Origin: Bacillus sp. 491mf
GTDB taxonomy: Bacteria > Bacillota > Bacilli > Bacillales > Bacillaceae_G
Assembly: GCF_900112415.1 (NCBI RefSeq)
Contig: NZ_FOLV01000016.1
Location: forward strand, 22,876 to 86,875
Length of the DNA: 64,000 nucleotides
Direction: 5' to 3'
Shown here: piece by piece, positions 27,324 to 36,870 of the stretch
Numbering within the stretch: position 1 is the first letter of the stretch
Layout of the letters: the number at the start of each line of letters is the position of its first letter
Program-made: the position numbers and the translations under genes
The notes under the pieces: model-generated
What the model saw: only the letters and a program-made list of their open reading frames with translations
What the model was told of the DNA's origin: nothing
The model's database searches: none

Positions 27324-27367
27324 AAGGGGCTTTTAAGGGGCTTTTAAGGGGCTTGCAAGGGGGTTAT
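27324..27367 (+). repeat. Four tandem 11-base repeats
   Basis: AAGGGGCTTTT occurs twice exactly (27324-27345), followed by AAGGGGCTTGC and AAGGGGGTTAT, giving an 11-base period over 44 bases. It lies about 165 bases upstream of the L,D-transpeptidase. A one-turn period suggests a protein-binding array or replication slippage. Confidence 0.7.
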
Positions 27368-27530
27368 AATGGGCTATTCAGTGTCATTCTATTTAAAAAA
27401 ATCCAAATTTGTCCAATTTAGAACAATAAAATCTAGTCAAAAGTAATGAAAATTTAAGAAGAATAAGGTACACTAATCAATGGTTTTAGTTTAAAATCGA
27501 TTGACGTTGATATATACGGAGGAATAGTTT

Positions 27531-28979
27531 ATGAACAACAACACAATAAATGAATCAGTTGAAGAAGTTGATAAAAAACGGTCAAGATCAAGCAAACGCT
27601 CTACAAATTGGAAACTTATCACAGCGGGCGGCGTTGGTATTATCGCGCTTCTTATTGGGGGAGTGAGTTATTATCAGACAACCCACTTCAATTCACAGAT
27701 TACGATTAATGACACAAAAGTCGGTGGTATGACTGCTGATCAGGCAATCCAGAAATTAAAAGTATCTGGATTAGAAAACAAGGTCTATGTCGGAGAGAAA
27801 CAAATTTTAGATGAAAAAAATACACAAACGGAACTTACAGAAAAAGATTTGCCTAAAGTTAAGGAACTATTAAAAAGCCAGTGGACATTTTTCCCTTCTT
27901 CAAAGGGAAAAAATTATTCACTGCTACCGAAAAATGCGGATCAGTATCGAAGCGAAACGCTGAAAAAACTTGTAGAAGAAAAGCTCATCTCTATGAATGA
28001 AGATTTAAAAGCGCCTCAAGATGCTATGGCGAAACTCGAACAAGGTAAAGTTGTTATTTCAAAAAGCGTTGACGGAAAACAGTATGACGTTGCTAGTCTA
28101 TTAAAAGATTACGACAAGCAGAAGTATAAAAGTGAAATTCATTTGAAAACTGTATACATAAAGCCTATTAAAGAAAACGATTCGATTGTTAAAAAAGAAG
28201 AACAAGCACTACAGAATCTTCTTCAACAAACCATTGATTATAAGGTACAAAATAAAGTGCACTCTTTAAAAGCTAAAGATTTAATTAAAAACGCCTCTAT
28301 GTCAAAAGATATGAAGGTTACAATCGACGCAAGTGACATTAAGAACAAGATTGCTGAAATTAATAATTCTCAATCAACATTAACTAAAAACTTCACATTT
28401 AAAACCCATTCTGGTTCGGTCATATCAGTAAGAGGACAAGGCTATGGCTGGGCAATAGATATTGAAAAAGAAGCAAAACGCGTCAAAGAAGCCTTCGAAA
28501 AAGGGGAAAAATCGCTTTCTGCTTCTCATATTTACGGAAATGGCTGGAATAATGAAGGCATCGGTTATGAAACAACAGCGAATAACGGCATTGGAGACAC
28601 GTATGCGGAAGTGTCAATTGCTGAACAGCAAATTTGGATTTACAAAGATGGACAATTGGTAGTCACAACGAATGTAGTAACTGGTAAACATAGCACGAGT
28701 GAAGATACATCACCAGGTGTATGGTATATCCTTTATAAACGAACACCGTACACACTAAAAGGCAGTGCAGTAGGTAAACCCGATTATTCCGTTAATGTGG
28801 ATTACTGGGCTCCATTTACAAACGGCGGACAAGGATTCCACGATGCCGGCTGGCGAACAAACTGGGCAAATAATGCCTATTTAACTGGAGGTTCGGGCGG
28901 ATGTGTTAACCTCCCTCCTAGTATTGCGAAAACTGTGTATGATAATCTTAGTACTAATGAACCGGTTGTTGTGTACTAA
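27531..28979 (+). CDS. L,D-transpeptidase with peptidoglycan-binding domains
   Basis: Cross-links peptidoglycan through 3-3 bonds or attaches proteins to it. 482 residues: a basic cytoplasmic start, one membrane anchor (about 29-47), two PG_binding_4-type domains (about 55-310), then the YkuD catalytic domain. The catalytic pattern is intact: His437 in GFHDAG and Cys458 in GGSGGCVNLPPS. Two in-frame segments between domains resemble YoaR/VanW-linked proteins. GGAGGAATAG precedes ATG 27531. It is a single gene with its own terminator; the upstream region has a hairpin and 11-base repeats. Confidence 0.92.
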   Translation: MNNNTINESVEEVDKKRSRSSKRSTNWKLITAGGVGIIALLIGGVSYYQTTHFNSQITINDTKVGGMTADQAIQKLKVSGLENKVYVGEKQILDEKNTQTELTEKDLPKVKELLKSQWTFFPSSKGKNYSLLPKNADQYRSETLKKLVEEKLISMNEDLKAPQDAMAKLEQGKVVISKSVDGKQYDVASLLKDYDKQKYKSEIHLKTVYIKPIKENDSIVKKEEQALQNLLQQTIDYKVQNKVHSLKAKDLIKNASMSKDMKVTIDASDIKNKIAEINNSQSTLTKNFTFKTHSGSVISVRGQGYGWAIDIEKEAKRVKEAFEKGEKSLSASHIYGNGWNNEGIGYETTANNGIGDTYAEVSIAEQQIWIYKDGQLVVTTNVVTGKHSTSEDTSPGVWYILYKRTPYTLKGSAVGKPDYSVNVDYWAPFTNGGQGFHDAGWRTNWANNAYLTGGSGGCVNLPPSIAKTVYDNLSTNEPVVVY

Positions 28980-28998
28980 CAATATTTTCTTTATAAAA

Positions 28999-29046
28999 AC
29001 AAAGAAGCAGGAAATCTTAAGTGATTGTCTGCTTCTTTGTTTTTTA
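28999..29046 (+). terminator. Terminator of the L,D-transpeptidase gene
   Basis: ACAAAGAAGCAG and CTGCTTCTTTGT form a 12-base-pair stem followed by TTTTTT. Confidence 0.9.
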
Positions 29047-29089
29047 TTATTTATGCCATGTACTTATGGTACGGTTCAGCGTAATTCAT

Positions 29090-30475
29090 TTACTTTTCTT
29101 TTCTAACAAGCCTAACAACATTCTCCACATGCGCCGTATGCGGGAACATATCAACTGGCTGTACATACTCCACGTCATAACTCTTCATTAACGTTTTCAC
29201 ATCACGCGCTAATGATGACGGGTTACAAGATACGTACACAACCGTTTCCGGTTTTACTTTTAAAATCGTTTCAAGTAGTTTATCATCACAACCAGTGCGC
29301 GGCGGATCCACAACGATGACATCTGGACGCCAGCCTTCTTTTACCCATTTTGGCAGCCATTGTTCCGCTTTTCCAGCCTCGTACTTTGTATTTGTGAAAC
29401 CGTGACGCTTTGCATTTTTCTTCGCATCTTCAATCGCTTCTGGAATAACATCCATACCGCGCACTTCTGCTGCATCTTTTGCAAGCCACAGTCCGATTGT
29501 TCCAACGCCGCAATAAGCATCTACAACTTTTTCAGTTCCTGTTAAAGCAGCTGCTTTTTTCGCCTCGTTATATAACACAACGGTTTGCTCAGGATTTAAC
29601 TGGAAGAATGCGCGTGCAGATAATTCAAATGATAAATCCCCGAGTGTTTCTTGAATTACTTCTTTTCCAGCTAAGCGGAATGTTTTATCGCCGAAGATGA
29701 CTGATGTTTTACGCCAGTTCACATTTTGCATAATCGATTTTACAGACGGCATTTGTTTTTGCACTTCTGCAATAAACTGTTCTTTATTTGGCAATTCTTC
29801 TTTTGTCGTAATTAATGTAACTTGCACTTCCCCTGTTTGCACTGCAGCACGCGTTACAATTGTACGTACAAGACCTTTTTGTTTTCTTTCATTGTAAATA
29901 GAAATGTTCAGTTTTTCTAATATACGTCTTACAACTTTTGTTGCTTCGTTCGTTGCTTTATGTTGAATCATACAATGCGAGATATCAATTAAGCGATGTG
30001 AGTTTTGTTCGTATAATCCTGTGATGACCTTTTCATCTTTACGTCCGACTTGCAGTTGGCTTTTGTTACGATAATGCCATGGGTCTTCCATACCAAGCGT
30101 CTGACGAATCTTATCTTCCATACTGCCGTTCATATACTTCTCAAATGCTTGTACAACGATGTCACGTTTTTGATTTAATTGTTCTTGATAATCTAAATGC
30201 TGAAGCTGACAACCGCCGCATTTCTCATAAACAGCACATGGCGGCTTCAAGCGATGCGGGGAAGCTTTACGAATTTTTTTCACTTTTGCTTCTGCAAAGC
30301 CACGCTGAATTTTCGTTGTTTCTGCAACAACTTCTTCTCCTGGTAGTGCTCCTGGAATGAAGACAACCTGGCGCTTAAAGTAACCTACGCCCTCTCCGTT
30401 AATCCCAAGACGCTTAATTGTCACAGGAAATGTTTGACCAACTTCTAACTTACTCTCATGTTGTTTTTGTATCAT
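29090..30475 (-). CDS. rlmCD: 23S rRNA (uracil-5-)-methyltransferase, RlmCD type
   Basis: Methylates C5 of uridines in 23S rRNA. 461 residues: a TRAM domain (about 10-70), an iron-sulphur site with cysteines in [16 protein letters not shown] and DISHC, then a SAM-dependent Rossmann domain with [15 protein letters not shown] and the nucleophilic cysteine in [18 protein letters not shown] lies five bases before ATG 30475. It follows alkA by ten bases and is surely co-transcribed with it. The alkA/rlm/pdaA grouping matches the B. subtilis yfjO-yfjP-yfjS neighbourhood. Confidence 0.93.
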   Translation of the reverse strand: MIQKQHESKLEVGQTFPVTIKRLGINGEGVGYFKRQVVFIPGALPGEEVVAETTKIQRGFAEAKVKKIRKASPHRLKPPCAVYEKCGGCQLQHLDYQEQLNQKRDIVVQAFEKYMNGSMEDKIRQTLGMEDPWHYRNKSQLQVGRKDEKVITGLYEQNSHRLIDISHCMIQHKATNEATKVVRRILEKLNISIYNERKQKGLVRTIVTRAAVQTGEVQVTLITTKEELPNKEQFIAEVQKQMPSVKSIMQNVNWRKTSVIFGDKTFRLAGKEVIQETLGDLSFELSARAFFQLNPEQTVVLYNEAKKAAALTGTEKVVDAYCGVGTIGLWLAKDAAEVRGMDVIPEAIEDAKKNAKRHGFTNTKYEAGKAEQWLPKWVKEGWRPDVIVVDPPRTGCDDKLLETILKVKPETVVYVSCNPSSLARDVKTLMKSYDVEYVQPVDMFPHTAHVENVVRLVRKEK

Positions 30476-30485
30476 TGTTACACCT

Positions 30486-31349
30486 CTACTCTATACTTTT
30501 CCATAAATATAATGATGCATAACTGCAATATGGTTCACACTCTTGTTTCATTCGTTCTAAAAATACGTCATCTGGCTTTTGTTCTAATTGAAATAGCTGT
30601 TGAAGTGCACGTTGAATCCCAATATCAGCTTTTGGAAACATATTTTGACGTCCAAGAGCAAATAGTAAGAAATTTTGTACAGTCCATGCCCCAATACCTC
30701 GCACTGGTAATAGCACCGCTGCAACTTCTTCGTCTGTTTTCTCCTCTAACTCTTCTAAGTTTAGCTTTCCGTCCACAATATGTTGTGCAAGTCCAATGAT
30801 ATACTCTGCTTTACGCTGACTAAATTTTTGATTTCTTAATTCTTCTACTGTAATATTTGCTACTTGTTCAGGCGTCGGAAAAAAGAAAACGCCTTTTCTT
30901 TCTGTTCCATATGTTTTTACAAATTGTTCTGTCAGTGCTGTCGCAAATTTCAGGTGAACTTGTTGATGAATAATACAGCGAAGAAGACAAGCAAAATAAT
31001 CGAACTCTAAAATAATTGGAGTATATGCAAATGTTTCAAAAAGCGGCCGTAACGATGTGTTTAAAAAATGATGCTGAATCTCATGAAAAGGTTGATTCCA
31101 TTGAAAAATAGAAGAAATACGCTTCATAATTTCATCTTGTTTATCGCTTTGGCTAGAAATCCAAAATTGCGGTGCTCCAGTTGTCCCCTTCCCTTGTACA
31201 CGGACAATAACTTGCTTTCCATCTAGGGTAAGTGGGACATGAATGGTTTTATCTTCTAAATGAATGATATTTAACGGGTCAAAAGATAAACGTTTTAATA
31301 CTTCTTCAAAACGATACGGATAATCTAACGTAATTTGTTCACTCCACAT
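30486..31349 (-). CDS. alkA: DNA-3-methyladenine glycosylase II
   Basis: Removes alkylated bases from DNA. 287 residues with an N-terminal AlkA-type domain and an HhH-GPD core: the helix-hairpin-helix is [18 protein letters not shown], and the catalytic aspartate is in [15 protein letters not shown] 31349 ([10 protein letters not shown]) has GAGGA five bases upstream; the frame's extension to 31397 has none. Second gene of a likely pdaA-alkA-rlmCD unit, though a hairpin separates it from pdaA. Related to B. subtilis YfjP. Confidence 0.92.
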   Translation of the reverse strand: MWSEQITLDYPYRFEEVLKRLSFDPLNIIHLEDKTIHVPLTLDGKQVIVRVQGKGTTGAPQFWISSQSDKQDEIMKRISSIFQWNQPFHEIQHHFLNTSLRPLFETFAYTPIILEFDYFACLLRCIIHQQVHLKFATALTEQFVKTYGTERKGVFFFPTPEQVANITVEELRNQKFSQRKAEYIIGLAQHIVDGKLNLEELEEKTDEEVAAVLLPVRGIGAWTVQNFLLFALGRQNMFPKADIGIQRALQQLFQLEQKPDDVFLERMKQECEPYCSYASLYLWKSIE

Positions 31350-31385
31350 GCATTCCTCATCCTTTTTACACATCATTATAGCATG

Positions 31386-31415
31386 AGAAAACCGCAAGCA
31401 TACATGCTTACGGTT
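31386..31415 (-). terminator. Hairpin after pdaA
   Basis: AACCG plus AAGCAT pair with ATGCTT plus CGGTT, overlapping the pdaA stop codon, with a short U-rich tail in minus RNA (TTTTC). It is probably a partial terminator between pdaA and alkA. Confidence 0.55.
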
Positions 31416-32190
31416 GATTGCCTTTTACTAAATCATCTAAGCTTTTAAAATGATACCCCTTCTCGCGTAAATCATCAATGATTTTCGCAAGTGCTTCTGT
31501 GTTATCTTTCGAAATAGCGTGCAGCAAAATAACTGCTCCAGGGTGAATCATATTCATTACATTATTATGAGCATATTGCCATCCTCTTTGCTCGTCTACT
31601 TTCCAATCGAGAAAAGCAAGTGACCAAAAGACATTATAGTAGCCCATATCTTTTGCAAGCGCTAATGTACGTTCACTAAAAATACCGCGCGGTGGCCTTA
31701 CATATCGTACTTCTTTTTGTCCTGTCACCTTTTTAATTTCGTCTGTTACAATTTGCAATTCCACGCGAAGCTTTGCATCATGTACCGTTGTAAAATCGGG
31801 ATGACTCTGTGAGTGATTTCCAACAATATGTCCTTCATTCACCATTCGTTTTAATAAATCTGGTTGCGTTTTAATATAGTGTCCTGTCACAAAAAACGTT
31901 GCTGGGACTTTCTTTTCTTTTAACACATCAAGAATTTTTCCGGTAAAGCCATTTTCATATCCATTATCAAACGTTAAATAAATATCTTTTTTCTTTGTAT
32001 CCCCTAAATAAAATCCTCCGTTTTTCTGCAGCAGCTCTGTAAATTTTTGACCAGCATCCGGGGGAGTTTCATTTTTCGCGCGTGGAATTCCCCAATGATT
32101 TGGTGTATTCACATAAGCAAGCACAGAAGTCGGAACAAGTACCATCATAATTGAAAAGATAATACCAATGTATAACCAATTACGCTTCAT
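31408..32190 (-). CDS. pdaA: Polysaccharide deacetylase PdaA (delta-lactam synthesis)
   Basis: De-N-acetylates muramic acid in spore cortex peptidoglycan, a step towards muramic delta-lactam needed for germination. 260 residues with an N-terminal signal peptide or anchor (about 5-25) and a NodB domain. The motif-1 variant TFDNGYENGFT (Asn for the usual Asp pair) is typical of PdaA. Metal ligands are in HSQSHPDF, and RPPRGIFSERT and HPGAVILLHAIS follow. AAGGAG lies before ATG 32190. The usual regulator in Bacillus is forespore sigma-G; I did not see a clear promoter. Confidence 0.92.
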   Translation of the reverse strand: MKRNWLYIGIIFSIMMVLVPTSVLAYVNTPNHWGIPRAKNETPPDAGQKFTELLQKNGGFYLGDTKKKDIYLTFDNGYENGFTGKILDVLKEKKVPATFFVTGHYIKTQPDLLKRMVNEGHIVGNHSQSHPDFTTVHDAKLRVELQIVTDEIKKVTGQKEVRYVRPPRGIFSERTLALAKDMGYYNVFWSLAFLDWKVDEQRGWQYAHNNVMNMIHPGAVILLHAISKDNTEALAKIIDDLREKGYHFKSLDDLVKGNQP

Positions 32191-32297
32191 TGTATAAGCT
32201 CCTTTTCCTATATAATCGTACTTGTAGTTTCTGTGTCTATAATTTTTTCATGCCGAACACGTTTTTCCATTTATACCAATACAAAGAAACCAATATA

Positions 32298-32346
32298 TCG
32301 GCTCTTTTTTTACGTTCGACGCACCGAACGCAAAAAAAAGAGCCGA
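32298..32346. repeat. Long near-perfect inverted repeat downstream of fumA
   Basis: TCGGCTCTTTTTTT followed by ACGTTCG pairs with CGAACG followed by an A-run and GAGCCGA, a stem of over 20 base pairs around ACGCAC. One arm overlaps the fumA terminator. On either strand the stem contains its own homopolymer run, so it can act as more than one nested terminator. Confidence 0.75.
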
Positions 32347-32359
32347 CAAACGTCAGCTC
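32331..32359 (-). terminator. Terminator of fumA
   Basis: In minus RNA GAGC-GAC pairs with GTC-GCTC around GTTT and is followed by eight Ts, starting eight bases after the fumA stop. Confidence 0.85.
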
Positions 32360-32366
32360 CTCATTC

Positions 32367-33893
32367 TTATTTAAAAACTGGTTCTTTAAACGATGCTAAC
32401 TTCTCTAAAGATGATTTATCTACATCAGCATGTAAGCTATTACCGTGAGAATCCATCGTTACAACCGCTTTAAATCCTTCTATACGTAAATGCCACATTG
32501 CTTCTGGAATACCAAATTGTAAGAAATCAACGTCTTTTACTTCTTTAATGCACTCTGCGTAGTACTGTGCTGCACCGCCGATTGCATTTAAGTATACGCC
32601 GCCATGTTCATTTAATGCCGCCAATGTTTTCGCACCCATACCACCTTTACCGATAACAGCGCGAATACCAAATTTCTTCATAATATCGCCTTGGTACGGT
32701 TCTTCACGAATACTTGTTGTCGGTCCTGCCGCTTTAATTTTCCAATTGTCGTTTTCATCTTTTACAACAACTGGTCCGCAGTGATAAATAACTTGTCCAT
32801 TTAAATCAACTGGGCAATCGTTATCCATTAAATGTTTATGAATTGCATCGCGGCCTGTATACATCATACCGTTGATCGTTACAACGTCACCAACGCGAAG
32901 TTCGCGAATTTGTTCCTCAGTAATTGGCGCCTGTAAGACGATTTCACGTTGTGTATTTGCTTCTTCGTTTGCTTCCTCGTGTTTTAACGTGTCTTCACCT
33001 TCTTGGTATAACCAGTCAATAATTTCACCTGATTCTGGGTGAATCGTTACACCTAGGCGGCGATATGCCCAACAGTTATACGCAACAGAAACATAGAAGC
33101 TAGCTGGAAGACGGTTGTATACACCGATTTTGCAGCCAAGTAATGTTGTTTCGCCGCCAAATCCCATCGTTCCAATACCAAGCTTATTGGCATTTTCCAT
33201 AATATAATCTTCAAGTTGCTTCAATTCTGGAATTGAATTTTCATCATCTAATGAACGGAACAATTGGTTTTTCGCAAGTTCATAACCTGACGTGCGATCT
33301 CCTCCGATACCAACGCCAATTACGCCGGCGCTGCATCCTTGCCCTTGTGCTTGATATACCGCATGAAGAAGGCATTTACGAATTCCTTCTAAATCACGGC
33401 CAGCTCGGCCTAGTCCTTCAATTTCACAAGGTAAGCTGTATTGAATATTTTTATTTTCACAGCCACCGCCTTTTAAAATAAGGCGTGCATCAATATAATC
33501 TTTTTCCCATTGCTCAAACTTAATGACAGGTGTTCCTGGTCCTAAGTTATTTCCGCTGTTATCACCAAACAGAGAATCTACAGAGTTCGGGCGAAGCTTC
33601 CCGTCTTTCGTTGCTTGTTCGATTGCTTTGTAAATTGCTTCTTTAATTTGCAGTTGGTTTACACCAACTGGTGTGTACACTTTAAAAGTTGGCATCCCTG
33701 TATCTTGGCAAATTGGCGAAATATTATCATCAGCCATTTTAATGTTATTTGTAATTGTGCCAAGTGCCATCGCAGAACGAGTTCCTGCATTTTCTCGTTC
33801 CTTCGCTTGTTGAATTACACGCCTTACATCTTTCGGTAAATTCGTTGACGTTTCAACAATTAGTTGATACATGCTTTCTTGAAGCTTTTTCAT
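32367..33893 (-). CDS. fumA: Fumarate hydratase, class I (iron-sulphur)
   Basis: Interconverts fumarate and malate in the TCA cycle with an oxygen-sensitive [4Fe-4S] cluster. 508 residues, normal for class I, with the alpha part (about 1-290: SPICQDTGMPTF, GGGCENKN, GVGIGGDRTSGYE) and beta part (about 330-508: VGDVVTINGMMYTGRDA, GPTTSIREEPYQ, GKGGMGAKT) fused in one chain. Cluster cysteines are candidates in ICQDTG, GGGCEN and LLGCKIG. GGGGGAAG precedes ATG 33893; the open frame to 33938 has no site. A single gene with a terminator. Confidence 0.94.
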   Translation of the reverse strand: MKKLQESMYQLIVETSTNLPKDVRRVIQQAKERENAGTRSAMALGTITNNIKMADDNISPICQDTGMPTFKVYTPVGVNQLQIKEAIYKAIEQATKDGKLRPNSVDSLFGDNSGNNLGPGTPVIKFEQWEKDYIDARLILKGGGCENKNIQYSLPCEIEGLGRAGRDLEGIRKCLLHAVYQAQGQGCSAGVIGVGIGGDRTSGYELAKNQLFRSLDDENSIPELKQLEDYIMENANKLGIGTMGFGGETTLLGCKIGVYNRLPASFYVSVAYNCWAYRRLGVTIHPESGEIIDWLYQEGEDTLKHEEANEEANTQREIVLQAPITEEQIRELRVGDVVTINGMMYTGRDAIHKHLMDNDCPVDLNGQVIYHCGPVVVKDENDNWKIKAAGPTTSIREEPYQGDIMKKFGIRAVIGKGGMGAKTLAALNEHGGVYLNAIGGAAQYYAECIKEVKDVDFLQFGIPEAMWHLRIEGFKAVVTMDSHGNSLHADVDKSSLEKLASFKEPVFK

Positions 33894-34004
33894 AATTACT
33901 TCCCCCTCAATTGTGAACGCTACCAAAACGCATTTCAAAATTTCACAATATGATTATACTCTTTTTTTTCCATTCCTTCTATTTTCAATAGCGTCTTAAT
34001 GAGA

Positions 34005-35261
34005 TTATATTTTTTTGTATCTTTTTAAATATGCTTGTACATCATCATATGCACCGCTTTCATTTGCATATTTAATATAATTTTTAATTGTACGGAACCA
34101 CTCTAACGTAGATGGCTTTGTTTCTACTATGGCATCGGTTAAATCCTTCATTGTAATCATTCGCTCTATGCCCGTTGTCATAATTTCTTCTAAAACATTT
34201 TCTAAAGCTAGCTCCACTACATTCTCAATATCAGCACCAGAATAGAGTTCTGTTTCTTTCGCTAGCAAATCGTAATCTATTGTTGAAATCGGTTTGCCTG
34301 CCAACTTAATTTTAAAAATACTGCTCCGTGCTTCTAAATCGGGCGGTGAAACAAAAATCATTTTGTCAAAGCGACCTGGTCTTTTAAATGCAGGATCAAT
34401 ATCCCACGGCATATTTGTCGCACCAATTAACAATAGTTTATCTGTATTCGTATCAATACCTTCGATTTCTGTTAACAATTGATCTATAACTGTTCTTAGT
34501 GTCGGATGCCCTGATGCTTTACTCCGGTTAAATCCAAGCGCATCCATTTCATCTAGAAATAAAATACATGGTTTTTTGGAACGAGCATATTGGAAAATTT
34601 CTCGTATGTTTTGTTCACTTACGCCAACATACGGATCAAGAATATCAGTAATACTCATTGTCGTAAAATGCGCTCCACATTCTCCCGCAGTTGCTTTTGC
34701 AATATATGTTTTACCGCAACCAGGAGGGCCATATAATAAAATACCGCCACCAACTTTTTTCTTAAACCGTTCAAATAACCCGGGTGAAGTAAAGGGTTTT
34801 ATAATTTTCATTTGGATCGCTTTTTTCACATCATGCAAACCGCCGACATCCTGAAATGTAATCTGATCTTGTTCATATTTTTGTTTGCTTCTCCCGCCTT
34901 GAAGCACATTCATCGGAATCACATTTTCTTCCGCGTTTTCATTTACATAAGCTGTATGTAACTGTTTTTCTTTTTCAGGAGATGGCTCTACTACGTAATG
35001 CTCGTTTTTTTCAAAATGGCTCTCTTCTTCAGTTACATGTGGTGCTTCTTTCGGATTTGTAAGCGCCTGTGATAAAGCTGCGAGTTCAGCAGCAATTTTA
35101 TCCTTCCATTCTTGATCACCATACTGAAGGGCTTTCGATAAAGCTTGCAGCGCATTTGCTATCTCTCCCTGCTCTTTATACTCTACCCCAATCAAATACC
35201 AAATCAATCCATTTTCTTCATCTTGTGCTATTACTTGTTTTAACACATCTATTTTATTCAC
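34005..35261 (-). CDS. AAA+ ATPase with an N-terminal TPR-like region
   Basis: About 418 residues. The first 60 are helical and TPR-like (IWYLIGVEYKEQGEIANALQ), a charged linker follows, and residues 130-400 form one classical AAA+ domain: DVGGLHDVKKAI, Walker A GPPGCGKT, Walker B CILFLDEMDA, a second region of homology with GATNMPWDIDPAFKRPGRFD, and sensor-2 GADIENVVELALE. It is close to p97/Vps4/FtsH-type AAA modules without a protease domain. The GTG at 35261 has GGGAGA at good spacing; an ATG at 35279 overlapping the upstream stop (ATGA) is the alternative. Third gene of a tight operon. Role unknown; remodelling of membrane or TPR-bound proteins is inference. Confidence 0.82.
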   Translation of the reverse strand: MNKIDVLKQVIAQDEENGLIWYLIGVEYKEQGEIANALQALSKALQYGDQEWKDKIAAELAALSQALTNPKEAPHVTEEESHFEKNEHYVVEPSPEKEKQLHTAYVNENAEENVIPMNVLQGGRSKQKYEQDQITFQDVGGLHDVKKAIQMKIIKPFTSPGLFERFKKKVGGGILLYGPPGCGKTYIAKATAGECGAHFTTMSITDILDPYVGVSEQNIREIFQYARSKKPCILFLDEMDALGFNRSKASGHPTLRTVIDQLLTEIEGIDTNTDKLLLIGATNMPWDIDPAFKRPGRFDKMIFVSPPDLEARSSIFKIKLAGKPISTIDYDLLAKETELYSGADIENVVELALENVLEEIMTTGIERMITMKDLTDAIVETKPSTLEWFRTIKNYIKYANESGAYDDVQAYLKRYKKI

Positions 35262-35275
35262 CCTGCGCTCTCCCA

Positions 35276-36157
35276 TCATGATCTTTTTATTTTTTTATAT
35301 AACTTGTACATCGGTGTAGATAACCAACTCCATATACAAATGATAATATAAAATAAAAGTCCAGCTCTCAGTATAACGTCCGAATGTAACGTAGCTAATA
35401 AGCCCATCGTTCCGACACCTATTGCCCAAAAGATAAGCGGACCACCTATTTTATCGATGAGAACATTCGGAAAGAAAATAGGATGAATCAGCTCTTCTGC
35501 TTCTTCTAAAATTTCAAGTAAATCTTTATTATTAGGCGCCAACAAGAACGCTTGTCGATAATATTTGTATGCTTCTCTATACCTTTTCTTTGATGATGCA
35601 TGGAGTCCTAACTTCACTAAAAAATTTACCTCATTATCTGATACATAATAATTATCTTTTAAAGATTCCTCTATTTCTTGTTTCGTTCCTATTGCGAGTA
35701 ATAAAATAAATTGATAATGAAGAACGGTAGGATGGTTCGGATTAACTTCTACCGCCTCTTTTATGAGTTGCTTAGCTTTTTCAATATGACCTGTTTTTAA
35801 TAAAATATATGCATATTTCGCCATCGCTTGCGCATTGGAAGGGTCTGAATACAGCACATTCAAAAAACTTTGCTCCGCTTTTTCAAGTTCATTCGTATAT
35901 GTATATATATGTCCAAGTGTATAGTACACTTCTTCTGGGTCATAACCATGTTGCAAAGCTGATAAGCAAATCTCTTTTGCTTCATCATATTGTTCTAAAT
36001 CTGCATAACAGCATCCCAAAAAGTACAATGCTCCCGCATGCTGCGGATTATGAGAAAGCAACGTTTCCAATTTCCGCTGTGCTATTTCAATATGACCAAT
36101 CTCGTAATAATGCAACGCTTCTTGCCACAACATCGTTTCACTGTGTGAAGTTGACAT
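35276..36157 (-). CDS. TPR-repeat membrane protein
   Basis: 293 residues. At least five tetratricopeptide repeats span about residues 8-225 (for example AGALYFLGCCYADLEQYDEA, EEVYYTLGHIYTYTNELEKA), then two membrane helices (about 235-280) and a basic end KKIKRS. The TPR domain is therefore cytoplasmic and tethered to the membrane by its C-terminus. ATG 36157 has GGAGGGGAG upstream and lies within the 3' end of the preceding gene; its stop is next to the AAA+ gene start. The close coupling suggests the TPR part presents clients to the ATPase. Confidence 0.8.
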   Translation of the reverse strand: MSTSHSETMLWQEALHYYEIGHIEIAQRKLETLLSHNPQHAGALYFLGCCYADLEQYDEAKEICLSALQHGYDPEEVYYTLGHIYTYTNELEKAEQSFLNVLYSDPSNAQAMAKYAYILLKTGHIEKAKQLIKEAVEVNPNHPTVLHYQFILLLAIGTKQEIEESLKDNYYVSDNEVNFLVKLGLHASSKKRYREAYKYYRQAFLLAPNNKDLLEILEEAEELIHPIFFPNVLIDKIGGPLIFWAIGVGTMGLLATLHSDVILRAGLLFYIIICIWSWLSTPMYKLYKKIKRS

Positions 36158-36590
36158 GGAGCATCTCCCCTCCTGCTATCAATGCCGCTTGGGCCATGAT
36201 ACCAACTATTCCAACGATTAAACCGATCCGATGTAATGACTCTACATTTTCATTTACTAAATTATGAATTCGAAACCGTTCCCGCAGCGCATATACATAC
36301 ACACCTGTTACAACTACAGCAGCTATTCGAGAAGCAATCTTTAGCACATATATATCACCAATTAGAGCGGCAAAGATGAACATTGCTAATAAAGTCATTA
36401 TTCCTATCATAAGAAGTATATATATTTTCTTTTTGGACTCTTTTAACCAAATCGCATTGCAAGTTCCTAAAATCATAATCGGAATAATCCCAAAAATAAG
36501 TCCAATAACAAAAAAATTATAAATATTATACGTTTTTGTTTCTCTCGCTTGTTTCCCTTGTAATACAGGTTCCATTAAGTTGCGTGACAT
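36138..36590 (-). CDS. Four-helix membrane protein, first gene of the AAA+/TPR operon
   Basis: 150 residues with four predicted membrane helices (about 25-47, 55-78, 85-103 and 120-143) and short loops. I do not recognise the family. AAGGAGG precedes ATG 36590. Its 3' end overlaps the TPR gene by 20 bases, so the three genes are translationally coupled. The helix number and lack of catalytic motifs suggest a membrane partner of the TPR-AAA+ pair. Confidence 0.75.
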   Translation of the reverse strand: MSRNLMEPVLQGKQARETKTYNIYNFFVIGLIFGIIPIMILGTCNAIWLKESKKKIYILLMIGIMTLLAMFIFAALIGDIYVLKIASRIAAVVVTGVYVYALRERFRIHNLVNENVESLHRIGLIVGIVGIMAQAALIAGGEMLHVNFTQ

Positions 36591-36650
36591 ATACTTCCTC
36601 CTTTTCCATATTTACATTATAAAGTATATTTTCATCCTATTTACAGCGAA

Positions 36651-36683
36651 AATAAAAAAGTCGACAACATTTGTTGTCGACTT
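36651..36683 (-). terminator. Terminator of the 60-residue gene
   Basis: AAGTCGACAAC and GTTGTCGACTT form an 11-base-pair stem around ATTT and are followed by TTTTTTA in minus RNA. Confidence 0.88.
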
Positions 36684-36687
36684 CTGA

Positions 36688-36870
36688 TTACTCACTCTTT
36701 TTAAATTGCTCACATTTAAACTCAATATCATCTAACATTTCAAGAAGGCGATCTACATCTTCTAGTTCCACGTCTTCTGGTTCAATTGTATCAATAACCT
36801 CTATAAACATATTTAAACGTTCTTTCAAATATACTAATTGTGAATCTTTATCATAAGTAGCATTTCCCAT
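36688..36870 (-). CDS. Small acidic protein, SE1561-like
   Basis: 60 residues, acidic and helical, with no membrane segment. The centre ERLNMFIEVIDTIEPEDVEL and DVDRLLEMLDDIEFKC matches what I recall of the uncharacterised SE1561 family of Firmicutes. AAGGAGAG precedes ATG 36870, and a strong terminator follows, so it is a monocistronic gene. Function unknown. Confidence 0.72.
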   Translation of the reverse strand: MGNATYDKDSQLVYLKERLNMFIEVIDTIEPEDVELEDVDRLLEMLDDIEFKCEQFKKSE

